A stretch of DNA of 64,000 nucleotides from JAHEEL01 sp963715255 (GCA_963715255.1 CAVQRN010000006.1:1-64000), one strand, 5' to 3'. Numbered from the stretch's first letter, positions 28,782 through 42,621 are shown. Notes: generated by a model from the sequence alone, not told the origin. A program made the numbers and translations.

Positions 28782-29005
28782 CAGACTGCCGCCAATCCGT
28801 CGCCGGTGGTGACATCCCACTCGTCGGCACGACCCGAATCCGACCACTCCTGCCAGGCATCGGCATAGGAATCACCGAGTCCGGCGGAACGCAGCATACG
28901 AACGGCCGCATGCACCACGGCCGAGCGCGACCGGTACCCCTGGGAACGGGCGTACTCGTCCAGGAACTCGACATCATCGGCTGGAAGACTCACACTCACT
29001 TTCAT
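28781..29005 (-). CDS. Ribbon-helix-helix antitoxin (MazE-like)
   Basis: A 74-residue protein: MKVSVSLPADDVEFLDEYAR then SRSAVVHAAVRMLRSAG is a ribbon-helix-helix DNA-binding domain, and the acidic tail (YADAWQEWSDSGRADEWDVT) would wrap around the toxin. It should repress its own promoter; a direct repeat ATACT-TCG-ATACT (29004-29016) overlaps its start codon and is a candidate operator. It is translated just before the MazF toxin gene. Confidence 0.82.
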   Translation of the reverse strand: MKVSVSLPADDVEFLDEYARSQGYRSRSAVVHAAVRMLRSAGLGDSYADAWQEWSDSGRADEWDVTTGDGLAAV

Positions 29006-29102
29006 ACTTCGATACTACCAAGAGTCGGATGCTCTTACTACCCGTTCGGACGTCGACGTGCGCGACGGTCGTTTGGAGTGAGACGCCGGCCGACGGGATC
29101 CG

Positions 29103-29520
29103 TCACGAGGTGATGGTCCAGCTCAGTTCTCGTGCCCTGCGGTGCTTCTCGCGAACGTACTCCTCGCTGTGACGCGTCACGCGGGTCGCCCCCATCTCCT
29201 CAATGTTCTCGAAGACGTGGTCAACGGCGTCGCCAACCGGTATCTCGACGGAGCGGTCGGAGCAGTACTCGTATGCTCTGCCGTTGTGATCGAGATGGAG
29301 ATACCGCCGCGAAATCCCGTGTTTGTAGACCTCGACGGTCTCCTCGCTGCAGGTTGAGCGGTACATCCACACGAACCCGTTGCAGTGCTTCATGGGGAGC
29401 ACATCGTGGAGCGGATCCCATTCCGGGTCTCCCACCAGGAACGCGTTCGCGGATGGCATCGAGTTCGCGGCTGATGTCGAGGATGAGCCGTTGACGCTCC
29501 CCATCAGACACATGGGTCAT
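29103..29520 (-). CDS. Hypothetical protein, one apparent frameshift
   Basis: About 138 residues when two frames are joined. The start ATG at 29520 gives MTHVSDGERQRLILDISREL DAI; the frame changes near 29455, and the rest reads FLVGDPEWDPLHDVLPMKHC, then RYLHLDHNGRAYEYCSDRSV and a helical end VREKHRRARELSWTITS. The sequence is protein-like, with conserved-looking Cys and His, but I recognise no family. It lies upstream of the toxin-antitoxin pair on the same strand. Confidence 0.45.
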
Positions 29521-29614
29521 GGAGACAACGTATGGGGTTCCGGACCGCGATGGAAGACTTCCGATCCGTGTTCTCGAAGACGTCCCCGGAACCGGAGAGA
29601 AGGCATCGTCCCGG

Positions 29615-29770
29615 CTACCGCCGGACACACTCACTCCCTCGCGTCCCAGGCACCTCGAGATGTGGTGCACGTTCGATGTCCGTTCGAAGCCGCTGAAGAT
29701 CTTGGGCGATCGCTGCCCACACGACATCGAGCTCGACACGCCGGTATGCGTGAACAAGACCGTACCGGGT
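29615..29770 (-). pseudogene. Possible HEPN (HepT-like/DUF86) C-terminal remnant
   Basis: A startless frame reads RYGLVHAYRRVELDVVWAAI then AQDLQRLRTDIERA, which resembles the C-terminal part of HepT/DUF86 proteins: an aromatic-rich HxY active-site helix, then a V-D/E-xxxVW segment and a DL helix. The key Arg-Asn before HxY is missing or lies across an in-frame stop at 29771. The assignment rests on a short stretch and is tentative. HepT proteins are toxins of HEPN-MNT pairs; no MNT partner is seen. Confidence 0.35.
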
Positions 29771-30090
29771 TCAGCGGTTGCGGTCGCGGGCTCTCTGCTC
29801 CCGATCGTCGCGCCGCTGCTGCTTGACCAGATCGAGTTCGTCGCTGCGTTTCTGGTCGGCCCGCTTGCGTTCGACGAGCAGCTCTTCTTCGTAGCGAGCG
29901 CTCTCTGCGAGCCGCTCCTCCTCGTACCGGGCACCTTCGGCCTGTCGCTCCTCGTCGTACCGGTCGGCTGAGGAGTCGCGTTCCTCTTCATTGCGGGCTC
30001 GCGAGGATCGCGTTCCTCTTCATTGCGGGCTCGCGAGGAATCGCGTTCCTCGTTCTCCCGGTCATCGTTCGACTGCTCGCCGTTCGCCAT
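29771..30090 (-). CDS. Small Glu/Arg-rich coiled-coil protein with internal repeats, frameshifted
   Basis: The start ATG at 30090 gives MANGEQSNDDRENEERDSSR followed by repeats of ARNEEERDSS encoded by a 33-base unit (29989-30055). One unit lacks a T (GAGGATCG where the others have GAGGAATCG or GAGGAGTCG at about 30006), which shifts the frame. Restoring it gives a continuous charged protein (YDEERQAEGARYEEERLAES, then LLVERKRADQKRSDELDLVK) ending at 29771, about 105 residues. It is a long coiled coil without a known domain. The sequence resembles a remnant at 15890-16085. Confidence 0.45.
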
Positions 30091-30171
30091 TCCGGTTCCG
30101 CCTCGCCTTGGGATCCGACCCGTCGGGTACCAAGGTAGCGGCGACCACGCCCATGAGCGAGATCCGCCTCC

Positions 30172-30233
30172 CCCCAGGGCTCTGGCGTTGATGCGGACGG
30201 GATATCGTCCGCATCAACGCCAGAGCCCTGGGG
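30172..30233. repeat. Dispersed palindrome family, copy 1 (perfect 28-bp stem)
   Basis: Bases 30172-30199 pair perfectly with 30206-30233 around the six-base loop GGATAT. The inner part (CTGGCGTTGATGCGGACG) is shared with copies at 40398, 57814 and 58860. This copy lies between the coiled-coil gene start and the heme-binding protein gene, in a divergent intergenic space, so it is not simply a terminator. Confidence 0.9.
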
Positions 30234-30280
30234 ACGGGGTGCGAAGTGCGGGTAGGGTTACGGGACCGAAGGAGGCTGAC

Positions 30281-30712
30281 GTGCACAACATCACCAGACT
30301 GAGCCACACCGACGCACTCGTGGTCCTCGATGCGATTCGGGGCCAACTCGAACGAACCGGACGGGGTGCGGCGGTCGCCGTCGTCGACGATCACGGCGAG
30401 CTCCTCGCGTTCATCCGAACCGACGGGTGCCGCCTTTCCTCGATCACCATCGCCATCAACAAGGCCTACACCGCCGCCAGGGAACAGACCGAATCCAAAT
30501 CCGTCGGCGAAGCCTCCCGGGCCGAGGGTTTCCCCATGACGAACTTCGGCGAACTCCGCTACGTGTCGTGGGGCGGGGGTGTCCCCATTTCCTCTGACGG
30601 AAGGGTTGTCGGCGCCGTCGGCGTGTCGGGCCTCCCAGAAACCGAAGACATGGAACTTGCCCGCCTGGGCGTTGCCGCGTTCGAGGAGGCCCGGACCGGC
30701 GCAGACGGCTGA
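30281..30712 (+). CDS. GlcG/HbpS-type heme-binding family protein
   Basis: A 143-residue protein of the GlcG/HbpS (DUF336) family: AVAVVDDHGELLAFIRTDGC, then INKAYTAAREQTESKSVGEA, then SWGGGVPISSDGRVVGAVGV SG, the glycine-rich family core. The start is GTG at 30281 with GGAGG five bases upstream. Family members bind heme or corrinoid-like ligands or act as accessory subunits of diol utilisation systems; there is no signal peptide here, so it is cytoplasmic. It precedes gltB by 90 bases on the same strand. Confidence 0.82.
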   Translation: MHNITRLSHTDALVVLDAIRGQLERTGRGAAVAVVDDHGELLAFIRTDGCRLSSITIAINKAYTAAREQTESKSVGEASRAEGFPMTNFGELRYVSWGGGVPISSDGRVVGAVGVSGLPETEDMELARLGVAAFEEARTGADG

Positions 30713-30802
30713 CGAGTCGGATCCCGAGGATCGCCTCTGCTGCGGTGGCCCCGGCCATCGCCGCTGCCGCTCACTGCATCGAGCAGGGTACGGTAGTGCC
30801 CC

Positions 30803-35403
<4,601 letters not shown>

Positions 35404-35404
<1 letters not shown>

Positions 35405-36843
35405 TGGGCTCGCCGACCGGATTCAGAGACATCGACCGACGCCAACACGCGATCCTTCCGGTCGAGGAACGGCGCAAGAATTTTGCCGAGTTCTCGATTC
35501 CTCTGACCGACGAGTCGGTGTCACAGCAAGGGGCCCGTTGCATCGACTGCGGGGTTCCCTACTGCCACTCCGGCTGCCCCGTTGACAATCTCATCCCCGA
35601 CTGGAACGACCTGGTCTACCGGGGCAACTGGCGTGAGGCCATCGACACGCTGCATTCGACGAACAACTTCCCGGAGTTCACCGGACGGGTTTGTCCTGCG
35701 CCATGTGAGGAGGCGTGCACCCTCAACCTCCACGACGCCCCGGTCTCGATCAAGGCCATCGAGTACTCGATCATCGAGAAGGCGTGGGAGAACCGATGGA
35801 TCGAGCCGAAGATCCCAAGTCGACGCACCGACAAGCGGGTGGCCGTCGTCGGTTCGGGGCCGTCGGGATTGGCCGCGGCCCAGCAACTCGCCCGAGCCGG
35901 CCACCAGGTCGAGGTGTTCGAGAAGAACGCCAAGATCGGGGGTCTGCTCCGCTACGGGATTCCAGACTTCAAACTCGACAAGAGCGCCATCGATCGCCGC
36001 ATGGCGCAGATGCAGGCCGAAGGTGTCGAGTTCCGGGTCAACCGCCACATCGGTGTGAACTGGCCCGTCGAACGCCTCATCAACGAGTACGACGCGGTCG
36101 TGCTTGCCGCCGGATGTGAGCAGCCACGGGACCTGGCGGTCCCCGGACGGGACCTCGAAGGGATTCACTTCGCGATGCCATTCCTGACCCAGCAGAACCG
36201 GAGGATCGGCGGCGAGTCACTCGGTGGCGAGAAGACGATCACCGCCGAGGGCAAACACGTCGTGGTCATTGGTGGCGGCGACACCGGCGCTGACTGCGTC
36301 GGTACGTCGAACCGGCAGGGAGCCGCCTCGGTTACTCAGCTCGAACTACTTCCGCGGCCGCCGGAGCATCCGGACAAGTCCCTCATCTGGCCCGACTGGC
36401 CGACGAAGCTGCGGACGTCCACCTCGCACGACGAGGGATGCGAACGGCTGTGGTCGGTCTCGACCGCTTCGTTCGAGGGCTCGGCCGGACACGTCGAGAG
36501 CCTTCGGGGTGTTGGCGTCGACTGGCGAACCGTCGACGCTTCGTGGGAGATGACCGAAGTCGCCGGAAGCGAGTTCGATCTGCAAGCCGACCTCGTCCTG
36601 TTGGCGATGGGATTCGTCAGCCCCGTCCACGAGGGTTTGCTGGAGCAGCTCGGCGTCGGCTTCGACCCACGCGGGAACGTTGCCGCGAGCGTGGATGACT
36701 ACACAACGGGCATCCCGGGCGTCTTCGCGGCCGGCGATATGCGCCGCGGCCAGTCATTGGTCGTGTGGGCCATCCGCGAAGGCCGACACTGTGCCCGAGC
36801 CGTCGACGAGTCTCTGATGGGACACAGCGATCTCCCCTACTGA
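35404..36843 (+). CDS. gltD: Glutamate synthase, small (beta) subunit
   Basis: A 479-residue NADPH-dependent subunit that passes electrons to GltB. The N-terminal ferredoxin-like part has the cluster cysteines Cys46, Cys49, Cys54 and Cys58 (CIDCGVPYCHSGC) and a second set near GRVCPAPCEEAC. The FAD site is VAVVGSGPSGLAAAQ and the NADPH site is VVVIGGGDTGADCVGTSNRQ; the C-terminal FAD segment is GIPGVFAAGDMRRGQSLVVW. Length is normal. It starts within the gltB stop codon and is complete. Confidence 0.96.
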
Positions 36844-36969
36844 GACTCAAGCTGGGTCGGGTACCGGATTGCGGGGCCGCGCAGCACAGGAACAACGCGA
36901 CGCTCCGCTACGTCGGGTCCAACGTTCCTTGCTCCCGACCGCTGCGAAAGGTGCACCGGTGGCGTCGTC

Positions 36970-38772
36970 TCAGCCGATCAGTTGACGGGAAGACAGTTGG
37001 GCGTAGACGCCGCCTGCGTCCATGAGCTCGTCGTGGGCCCCCTCCTCCACAATTCGCCCTTCCACAAGAACGATGATGCGGTCGGCCTCCCTCACCGTGC
37101 TGAGCCGATGGGCGATGACCAGCGTGGTGCGACCGACCATCAGACGCTGGAGGGCCTCTTGCACCAGCGCTTCGGTCTCGGCGTCGAGGGAACTCGTAGC
37201 TTCGTCGAGGATGAGGATGCGAGGATCGGCGAGCAGCGCCCTGGCGATCGCCACCCGCTGGCGCTGACCGCCCGACAACTGGATCCCCCGCTCACCGATG
37301 ATCGTGTCATACGCGTCGGGGAACGCCGTGATGAAGTCGTGGGCGTTGGCGGCGGTCGCGGCCTCGACGAGTTCTCCATCGGTGGCGTCGGCCTTGGCGA
37401 CTCGCAAGTTCTCGCTGATCGTCCCTGAGAACAGCTGTACCTCCTGGGGCACGGCGGCCATCCGGGAGCGGAGAGCATCGAGGTTCTGCAGACGAACGTC
37501 GACATCGTCGATCAGCACCCGGCCGGCGATCGGGTCGTAGAACCGGACGATGAGCTGTGTCATGGTCGATTTCCCCGACCCCGACGGCCCGACCAGCGCC
37601 ACCACCTCGCCGGGTTGGACGGTGAGGTCGATATCGCGCAGCACTTCCACCTCGCGGCCCGCGTAGTCGAAGTCCACCGATTCGAAGCGCACCGATCCCT
37701 CCTGCTGCTCCGGCACGACTGGATCGGCGGGGTCGTGAACCTCGATCGGTTCTCCGAGCAACTCGAAGATGCGCCGGGACGCTCCGAGGGCCTCCTGAAG
37801 CTGCGAGTAGAGCCCGGTGAACGCACCGATGGCACCTGCGACGGTGAGGGTGTAGAGGAGGAACGACACGAGGTTCCCAGCAGTCATCGACCCGGAGAGG
37901 ACGAGCCTGCCGCCCACCCAGAGCACCAGGGCCAGGGTTCCGAAGGCCACGAAGGTCACGCCCGGAATGAAGAGGGCACGAAGTCGAATCCTGCGGAGCG
38001 CCACCTCGTACGAACGCTGAATGGCGTTGTCGTAGCGCTTCGACGCGTCCGCTTCGGCCGTGAACCACTTGACGACCCTGATGCCTGAGATGGACTCCTC
38101 TGCGTAGGCGTTCGCCTGGGCGATCTGATCCTGGAAGCCGGCAGAAACCCTGCTGAGGCGCCGACCGAAGAACGCCGCGGCGATGACCACGATCGGCAGG
38201 AAGGCGAGCACGGTCAACGAGAGGCGCGGACTCAGCACGATCATCAGGGTGACACCACCGATGAGCGTGATCGTTTGGGAAAGCGCCTGGGCGACCGACG
38301 TGGAGACGGTGGCCTGGATCACCGATGCGTCGGACGTGAGTCGGCTGGTGACCTCGCCGGTGCGGGTCTTGTCGAAGAAGGAGATGGGGAGCCGGACGAT
38401 CCGCGTGTAGACCGTCTTCCGCAAGTCGGCGACGGCGCTTTCACCCACGACACCGAGGGCGTAGACCCGGACGTAGCTGAAGACGGCTTGGACGAAGAAG
38501 ACGCCGAGCAGGAGGAGGGCGATCCGATTGAGGCCCTCGATGGTCCCCTCGTCCCCGATGGCGACGTCCACGAGCCGTCCCATCACCAGGGGGAACACCA
38601 GCCCGAGTGACGAAGCGATCCCGACCCCGAGGATTCCAGCCACCAGCCAGCCGGTGTTGGGCTTGACCAGTCGGAACAGGCCGGCGAGTTGCCCCACCTG
38701 GTCGCGCCACGGCAAGTCGGAACGTTCTCCCGCGTCGGCGGCGAACCCTCTGCGTCGGCTCATGGGTCTCAT
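36970..38772 (-). CDS. ABC transporter, fused permease and ATPase (MsbA/MdlB type exporter)
   Basis: A half-size exporter of about 600 residues that should act as a dimer. The N-terminal six-helix domain (residues about 30-340) includes FFDKTRTGEVTSRLTSDASV, the coupling-helix segment typical of type I exporters. The ATPase has Walker A GPSGSGKST, the signature LSGGQRQRVAIARALL, Walker B RILILDEATSSLD and the H-loop IAHRLST. Start is one of two ATG codons (38772 or 38763); no strong ribosome site separates them. It could export lipids, drugs or peptides; the context gives no clue. It is convergent with gltD and divergent from the LLM gene. Confidence 0.92.
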   Translation of the reverse strand: MRPMSRRRGFAADAGERSDLPWRDQVGQLAGLFRLVKPNTGWLVAGILGVGIASSLGLVFPLVMGRLVDVAIGDEGTIEGLNRIALLLLGVFFVQAVFSYVRVYALGVVGESAVADLRKTVYTRIVRLPISFFDKTRTGEVTSRLTSDASVIQATVSTSVAQALSQTITLIGGVTLMIVLSPRLSLTVLAFLPIVVIAAAFFGRRLSRVSAGFQDQIAQANAYAEESISGIRVVKWFTAEADASKRYDNAIQRSYEVALRRIRLRALFIPGVTFVAFGTLALVLWVGGRLVLSGSMTAGNLVSFLLYTLTVAGAIGAFTGLYSQLQEALGASRRIFELLGEPIEVHDPADPVVPEQQEGSVRFESVDFDYAGREVEVLRDIDLTVQPGEVVALVGPSGSGKSTMTQLIVRFYDPIAGRVLIDDVDVRLQNLDALRSRMAAVPQEVQLFSGTISENLRVAKADATDGELVEAATAANAHDFITAFPDAYDTIIGERGIQLSGGQRQRVAIARALLADPRILILDEATSSLDAETEALVQEALQRLMVGRTTLVIAHRLSTVREADRIIVLVEGRIVEEGAHDELMDAGGVYAQLSSRQLIG

Positions 38773-38896
38773 CGGTCGATGGTATGTATCGCACCGGCCA
38801 TACCAAGCCGTCGCGCGACGGCCTGGTTGCAGGGGAATAGCTGCGGCGCTCAAACGGCTGGAGTAGGAGGAGCAACCCGACCAGGATGGGACGATC

Positions 38897-39922
38897 ATGG
38901 AATTGGGCATCACCACCTTCGCCGAGACCTTCCCAGACCCCGACTCGGGTGAGTTGATCAGCCACGGTGACCGCCTCCGCCAGGTCCTCGAGGAGGTCGA
39001 AGTCGCTGAAGCCGTCGGACTCGACGTCTACGGGATCGGAGAACACCACCGAGCCGACTTCGCCGCGTCGTCTCCGGTGACCGTGCTCGCAGCAGCGGCC
39101 GGGAGAACGAGCACAATCCGGCTCACGACGGCGGTGAGCGTCCTCAGCTCCGACGATCCCGTCCGGGTGTTCCAGGAGTTCGCAACACTGGATCTCGTGT
39201 CGTCGGGTCGGGCAGAGATCATGGCAGGCAGGGGTTCCTTCATCGAGTCGTTTCCCCTCTTCGGCTACGACCTGTCGGACTACGACGAGTTGTTCGCCGA
39301 GAAGCTCGACCTGCTGCTCGCCATCCGGGACAACGAGGTCGTCACCTGGTCGGGCACGTTCCGGGCTCCGCTCACGAACCAGGCCATCTACCCCCGGCCC
39401 GAACAGGATCCGCTGCCGATCTGGATCGCGGTCGGCGGAACACCTCAATCGGTCGTGCGAGCCGGGACCAAGGGCCTGCCCGTTGCCCTCGCCATCATTG
39501 GAGGGGACCCCAACCGCTTCGCCGTGCTGGGCGAATCGCACCGCAGGTCCCTGTTGGCGTCCGGATTCGACCCGGCCGACGTCCCCTTGGCGGTGCACAC
39601 CCACGGCTATATCGCCGACACCGACGAACAAGCGGCCGAGGAGTTCTACCCCTCCTACGCCATGGCCATGAGCCGCATCGGCGCCGAACGAGGCTGGCCA
39701 CCGATGACCCGGACGCAGTACGACGCCATGTGGGGACCCTTCGGCTCGCTGACCCTCGGTAGCCCCGAGACGGTGGCCAAGAAGATCCTCCATCTGCGTG
39801 ACGTGCTCGGGATCTCGCGATACATGCTCCACATCAGCGTCGGCACGCTCCCCCATGACCGGGTGCTCCGGACCATCGAATTGCTGGGCACTGAAGTTGC
39901 GCCGCTGGTGCGCGGCGCCTGA
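38897..39922 (+). CDS. LLM class flavin-dependent oxidoreductase
   Basis: A 341-residue luciferase-like monooxygenase, a TIM-barrel flavin enzyme. The N-terminus MELGITTFAETFPDPDSGEL and the internal GIGEHHRADFAASSPVTVLA (the EHH motif), VSVLSSDDPVRVFQEFATLD, GRAEIMAGRGSFIESFPLFG and PIWIAVGGTPQSVVRAG match the bacterial luciferase-like group that uses FMNH2. A GGAGGAG site lies upstream of the ATG. The substrate is not evident. Confidence 0.88.
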   Translation: MELGITTFAETFPDPDSGELISHGDRLRQVLEEVEVAEAVGLDVYGIGEHHRADFAASSPVTVLAAAAGRTSTIRLTTAVSVLSSDDPVRVFQEFATLDLVSSGRAEIMAGRGSFIESFPLFGYDLSDYDELFAEKLDLLLAIRDNEVVTWSGTFRAPLTNQAIYPRPEQDPLPIWIAVGGTPQSVVRAGTKGLPVALAIIGGDPNRFAVLGESHRRSLLASGFDPADVPLAVHTHGYIADTDEQAAEEFYPSYAMAMSRIGAERGWPPMTRTQYDAMWGPFGSLTLGSPETVAKKILHLRDVLGISRYMLHISVGTLPHDRVLRTIELLGTEVAPLVRGA

Positions 39923-40046
39923 TTGCGGGCTTCGGTCGACGATCTGCCCGGATGCTTCGCACCGTGCCGCTCGGAATGTTCTCCGCCATCACCGAGCTCT
40001 CCCGCGTAGAGTCGGATCGACTCGAGCTACCGGGGAGGTAGGCGCA

Positions 40047-40385
40047 ATGGCCCAGTTCATGATGGTGTACAAAGGTGACGCTACCGACATGTCAGAGATG
40101 ACCGAGGAGGAGGTCCACGCCGTCATGGCCAAGTGGGCCGAGTGGATGCAGGGAGTGGGATCAGCCCTCACCGACCTGGGCACGCCGTTCGGCCCAAGCA
40201 CGTCGATCGTCGATGACGGCAGCGTCGGGACGGCGGTGTCGCTCACCGGCTACTCAATCGTCGAGGCGGCCGACATGGGCGCCGCGCGGGCCCTAGCGAA
40301 GGGCCATCCGTTCCTGAGCGAAGGCAAGGGAGACTTCGCCATCGACCTCTACGAGATGATGCCCGTCCCGACGATGGAGGGATGA
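40047..40385 (+). CDS. YCII-related (DGPF-like) domain protein
   Basis: A 112-residue protein: MAQFMMVYKGDATDMSEMTE, then MAKWAEWMQGVGSALTDLGT, then GYSIVEAADMGAARALAKGH PF, with a beta-alpha-beta ferredoxin-like fold. The start ATG at 40047 follows GGGGAGG. YCII proteins are small and of unclear function, and some act with RNA polymerase sigma factors of the ECF type. It is followed directly by palindrome copy 2. Confidence 0.78.
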   Translation: MAQFMMVYKGDATDMSEMTEEEVHAVMAKWAEWMQGVGSALTDLGTPFGPSTSIVDDGSVGTAVSLTGYSIVEAADMGAARALAKGHPFLSEGKGDFAIDLYEMMPVPTMEG

Positions 40386-40397
40386 CCCCACCCCACC

Positions 40398-40455
40398 CCA
40401 GGCGTCTGGCGTTGATACAGACGATATCCCGTTCATTTCAACGCCAGACGCCTGG
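40398..40455. repeat. Dispersed palindrome family, copy 2
   Basis: The outer arms pair perfectly over 18 bases (40398-40415 with 40438-40455, CCAGGCGTCTGGCGTTGA), while the inner part has decayed around a GATATC core. It lies between the convergent ends of the YCII gene (stop 40383-40385) and the DJ-1/PfpI gene (stop 40467), so it could also act as a two-way terminator. Confidence 0.85.
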
Positions 40456-40466
40456 AGTGTGGGGGG

Positions 40467-41057
40467 CTAGACCGGCGGCTCGGGGTCGTATTGAATGTAC
40501 CGGCGAACCCCGCGGGCTCGCTCGACGGAATGCAGACGGACAACGAGATGCAGCGCCATGTCGATCCCTGCCGACACACCCGCGGCGGTCACGATCTGTC
40601 CATTGTCGATGAAGCGGTCATCGGGGCGAACTTCGATGCCGGCGCCGAGGGCACCGAGGCGATCGAGGCTGCCCCAGTGGGTCGTGGCAGGCAGACCGTC
40701 GAGAACACCGCTGTCGGCAAAGACGAGCGAACCGGTGCACACCGAAGCCATGAGCGTTCCTTCAGCGGCGCGTTCGCGTACCCAGGTCCGGATCGCTTCA
40801 TCGCCGATCTGGGGCCGTGTCCCTTGACCGCCGGGGTAGATGAGAACGTCGAAGGCCGGCACCGTGTCCCAGGCATAGTCGGGCAGCACCCGCAGGCCCT
40901 TCGCACAGGTCACGATGCCGTCGGTGCGGGCCACCGTGAACGTCGCCACGTCGTCGTCGGGCCAGCCCTGTGCCCACGAAGCGAGGACCTCCCACGGCCC
41001 CACCCAGTCGAGTTCCTCGGCGCCGTCGAAGATGAAGAAAGCGATCCGTGTTCCCAT
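40467..41057 (-). CDS. DJ-1/PfpI family protein (isonitrile hydratase-like)
   Basis: A 196-residue protein of the DJ-1/PfpI superfamily: RIAFFIFDGAEELDWVGPWE (the family's N-terminal nucleophile-side acidic region), VLIYPGGQGTRP, MASVCTGSLVFADSGVLDGL with the nucleophilic-elbow Cys107, then PATTHWGSLDRLG. The pattern is close to isonitrile hydratase and thiamine biosynthesis-like branches. The activity is not sure. Start is ATG at 41057. Confidence 0.85.
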   Translation of the reverse strand: MGTRIAFFIFDGAEELDWVGPWEVLASWAQGWPDDDVATFTVARTDGIVTCAKGLRVLPDYAWDTVPAFDVLIYPGGQGTRPQIGDEAIRTWVRERAAEGTLMASVCTGSLVFADSGVLDGLPATTHWGSLDRLGALGAGIEVRPDDRFIDNGQIVTAAGVSAGIDMALHLVVRLHSVERARGVRRYIQYDPEPPV

Positions 41058-41095
41058 CACCGCAGTCTGGCATCTCACCAAGGCTGACGGCTCGT

Positions 41096-41551
41096 CTACA
41101 CGATGTCGAACTCGTTGCCTTCCGGGTCAGCCATCGCAAGCGCGAAGTGGTTTGACCCGGGTTCGTCCATCGTGTGACGCTCAATCGCCCCGATCCCGAC
41201 CAGTCGAGCGCCCTCGACCAGGACACGCCGCTTCCGCTCCTCAAGCGGCACGCTCCGCCCACCACCGACGAGTAGATCGAAGTGCAGACGGTTCTTCGTC
41301 GTCTTGGCCTCAGGAACCTGTTGAAACCAGATTCGCGGACCGTCGTCGCCCGGGTCAACAATGGAGTCGTAGCCGTCTTCGGCTTCGTCTTCGGGAACGC
41401 CGACGCTGACCCAATACTGCCTCCATGTCGCGTGCGGAGCCGGTGGTTCTTGCAGCCGGTAGCCGAGCGCAAGCGCCCAGAACCGGGCCATCCGGTCCGG
41501 GTCGGCGCAGTCGATCGTGATCTGGAACGCGTTGGCGATATCGGCCGGCAC
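41096..41551 (-). CDS. VOC family protein
   Basis: A 151-residue VOC fold protein: ANAFQITIDCADPDRMARFW, then LGYRLQEPPAPHATWRQYWV, IWFQQVPEAKTTKNRLHFDL, and the closing MADPEGNEFDIV. The start is the GTG at 41551 with GGGGAGG upstream; longer frames add unlikely sequence. It ends 38 bases from the DJ-1 start, so the two are co-directional and perhaps co-transcribed. Substrate unknown. Confidence 0.82.
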   Translation of the reverse strand: MPADIANAFQITIDCADPDRMARFWALALGYRLQEPPAPHATWRQYWVSVGVPEDEAEDGYDSIVDPGDDGPRIWFQQVPEAKTTKNRLHFDLLVGGGRSVPLEERKRRVLVEGARLVGIGAIERHTMDEPGSNHFALAMADPEGNEFDIV

Positions 41552-41640
41552 ATGACCTCCCCGTGGTGTCTCGTTCGGATGGTAGGAGGAGCCCGGTCCG
41601 CTTCCCCCGAACATCGCATACAAGTCGGTACCGTTCCGGC

Positions 41641-42621
41641 ATGCGTTCGTGGGACTCTCTCACCGAGGCCGGTCGGATCCGCCGGCTCAGGGCTCTGACA
41701 ACCAGTGCCCTTGCCGAGTATCCGATCGAACCGTTGCGGGTGCGGCTCGTCGGTGGCTTCACGAACGTCATCTTCCGGGTCGACACATCGGAAGGTCCAT
41801 ATGCGCTGCGGATCGACCTCCATCAGGACCACACCGACGAACACGTCGACATCGAGATGGCCTGGCTCGACGCCCTGTCACGCGAGACGGATCTCGACAT
41901 TGTGCGTTTCGTTCCTTCTCGCGACGGCCGCCGGTACGTGCACTCGTCGGCGCCCGACGTGCCGGGGAACCGCCGATGTGCGCTCTTCGAATGGGTGCCC
42001 GGGAAGCCCCTCGGCAACGGCCCAACCGAGATCGGGTACCGCCGACTCGGTGAACTCTCCGCCGCCCTGCACGTCCACGGAGCCGGCTTCACACCGCCGC
42101 ACCCGCCGATGGCCTGGGACCGGGTCTTCTACTGGGCCGAAGACGTCGACCCGGTCGTGATCTTCAACCCGGAGATGGCGCATTACTTCACCGGAGGCCG
42201 CAAACAGATACTCGACGGGTCGATCGCAGCCGTCGAAAGTGCGTTCGCCCGCCTCGATCCGGCCGAGGCCCAGGTCATCCACGGCGACCTGCATCCTGAC
42301 AACGTCCACACCTACCGGTCTCGCCTCATCGCCTTCGATTTCGAGGACGTCACCTGGGGACATCGCGTCCAGGACGTCGCCATCACGCTGTTCTACGAAC
42401 GAAACCGTCCCGAGTACGCGGACCTGCGGGCAGCGTTCGAAACCGGGTATCGGTCCATCGCCCCGTGGCCCGTCACCTACGATGGAGAACTCGAGCACTT
42501 CATGGCGGCACGCACCATCAGCTTCGTCAACTACGTGGCGAACCTCCTCGACGACCCGTCCGACTACTACGACATCGCGTTCCCAAGGCTCGAGCGATTC
42601 CTCGCCACGTGGGCAGGTTGA
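41641..42621 (+). CDS. APH-type phosphotransferase
   Basis: A 326-residue kinase of the aminoglycoside phosphotransferase (APH, choline kinase-like) family. The phosphate-binding loop region is RLVGGFTNVIFRVDTSEGPY, the catalytic loop is VIHGDLHPDNVHTY (HGDxxxxN) and the metal-binding Asp is in IAFDFEDVTWGHRVQD. The family also includes homoserine kinase-like and methylthioribose kinase-like enzymes, so aminoglycoside resistance should not be assumed. It is divergent from the VOC gene by 89 bases. Confidence 0.85.
   Translation: MRSWDSLTEAGRIRRLRALTTSALAEYPIEPLRVRLVGGFTNVIFRVDTSEGPYALRIDLHQDHTDEHVDIEMAWLDALSRETDLDIVRFVPSRDGRRYVHSSAPDVPGNRRCALFEWVPGKPLGNGPTEIGYRRLGELSAALHVHGAGFTPPHPPMAWDRVFYWAEDVDPVVIFNPEMAHYFTGGRKQILDGSIAAVESAFARLDPAEAQVIHGDLHPDNVHTYRSRLIAFDFEDVTWGHRVQDVAITLFYERNRPEYADLRAAFETGYRSIAPWPVTYDGELEHFMAARTISFVNYVANLLDDPSDYYDIAFPRLERFLATWAG

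Noticed and set aside
29519..29971. 150-codon plus-strand frame with hydrophobic segments
   Set aside because: It is antisense to a continuous charged coiled-coil frame and lacks a ribosome site.
38441..39856. 471-codon minus-strand frame
   Set aside because: It overlaps the LLM oxidoreductase and the ABC transporter genes and has no protein features.
41641..42621. APH family gene considered as aminoglycoside resistance
   Set aside because: The family is broad and the sequence has only the shared kinase motifs; no specific resistance subfamily could be recognised.
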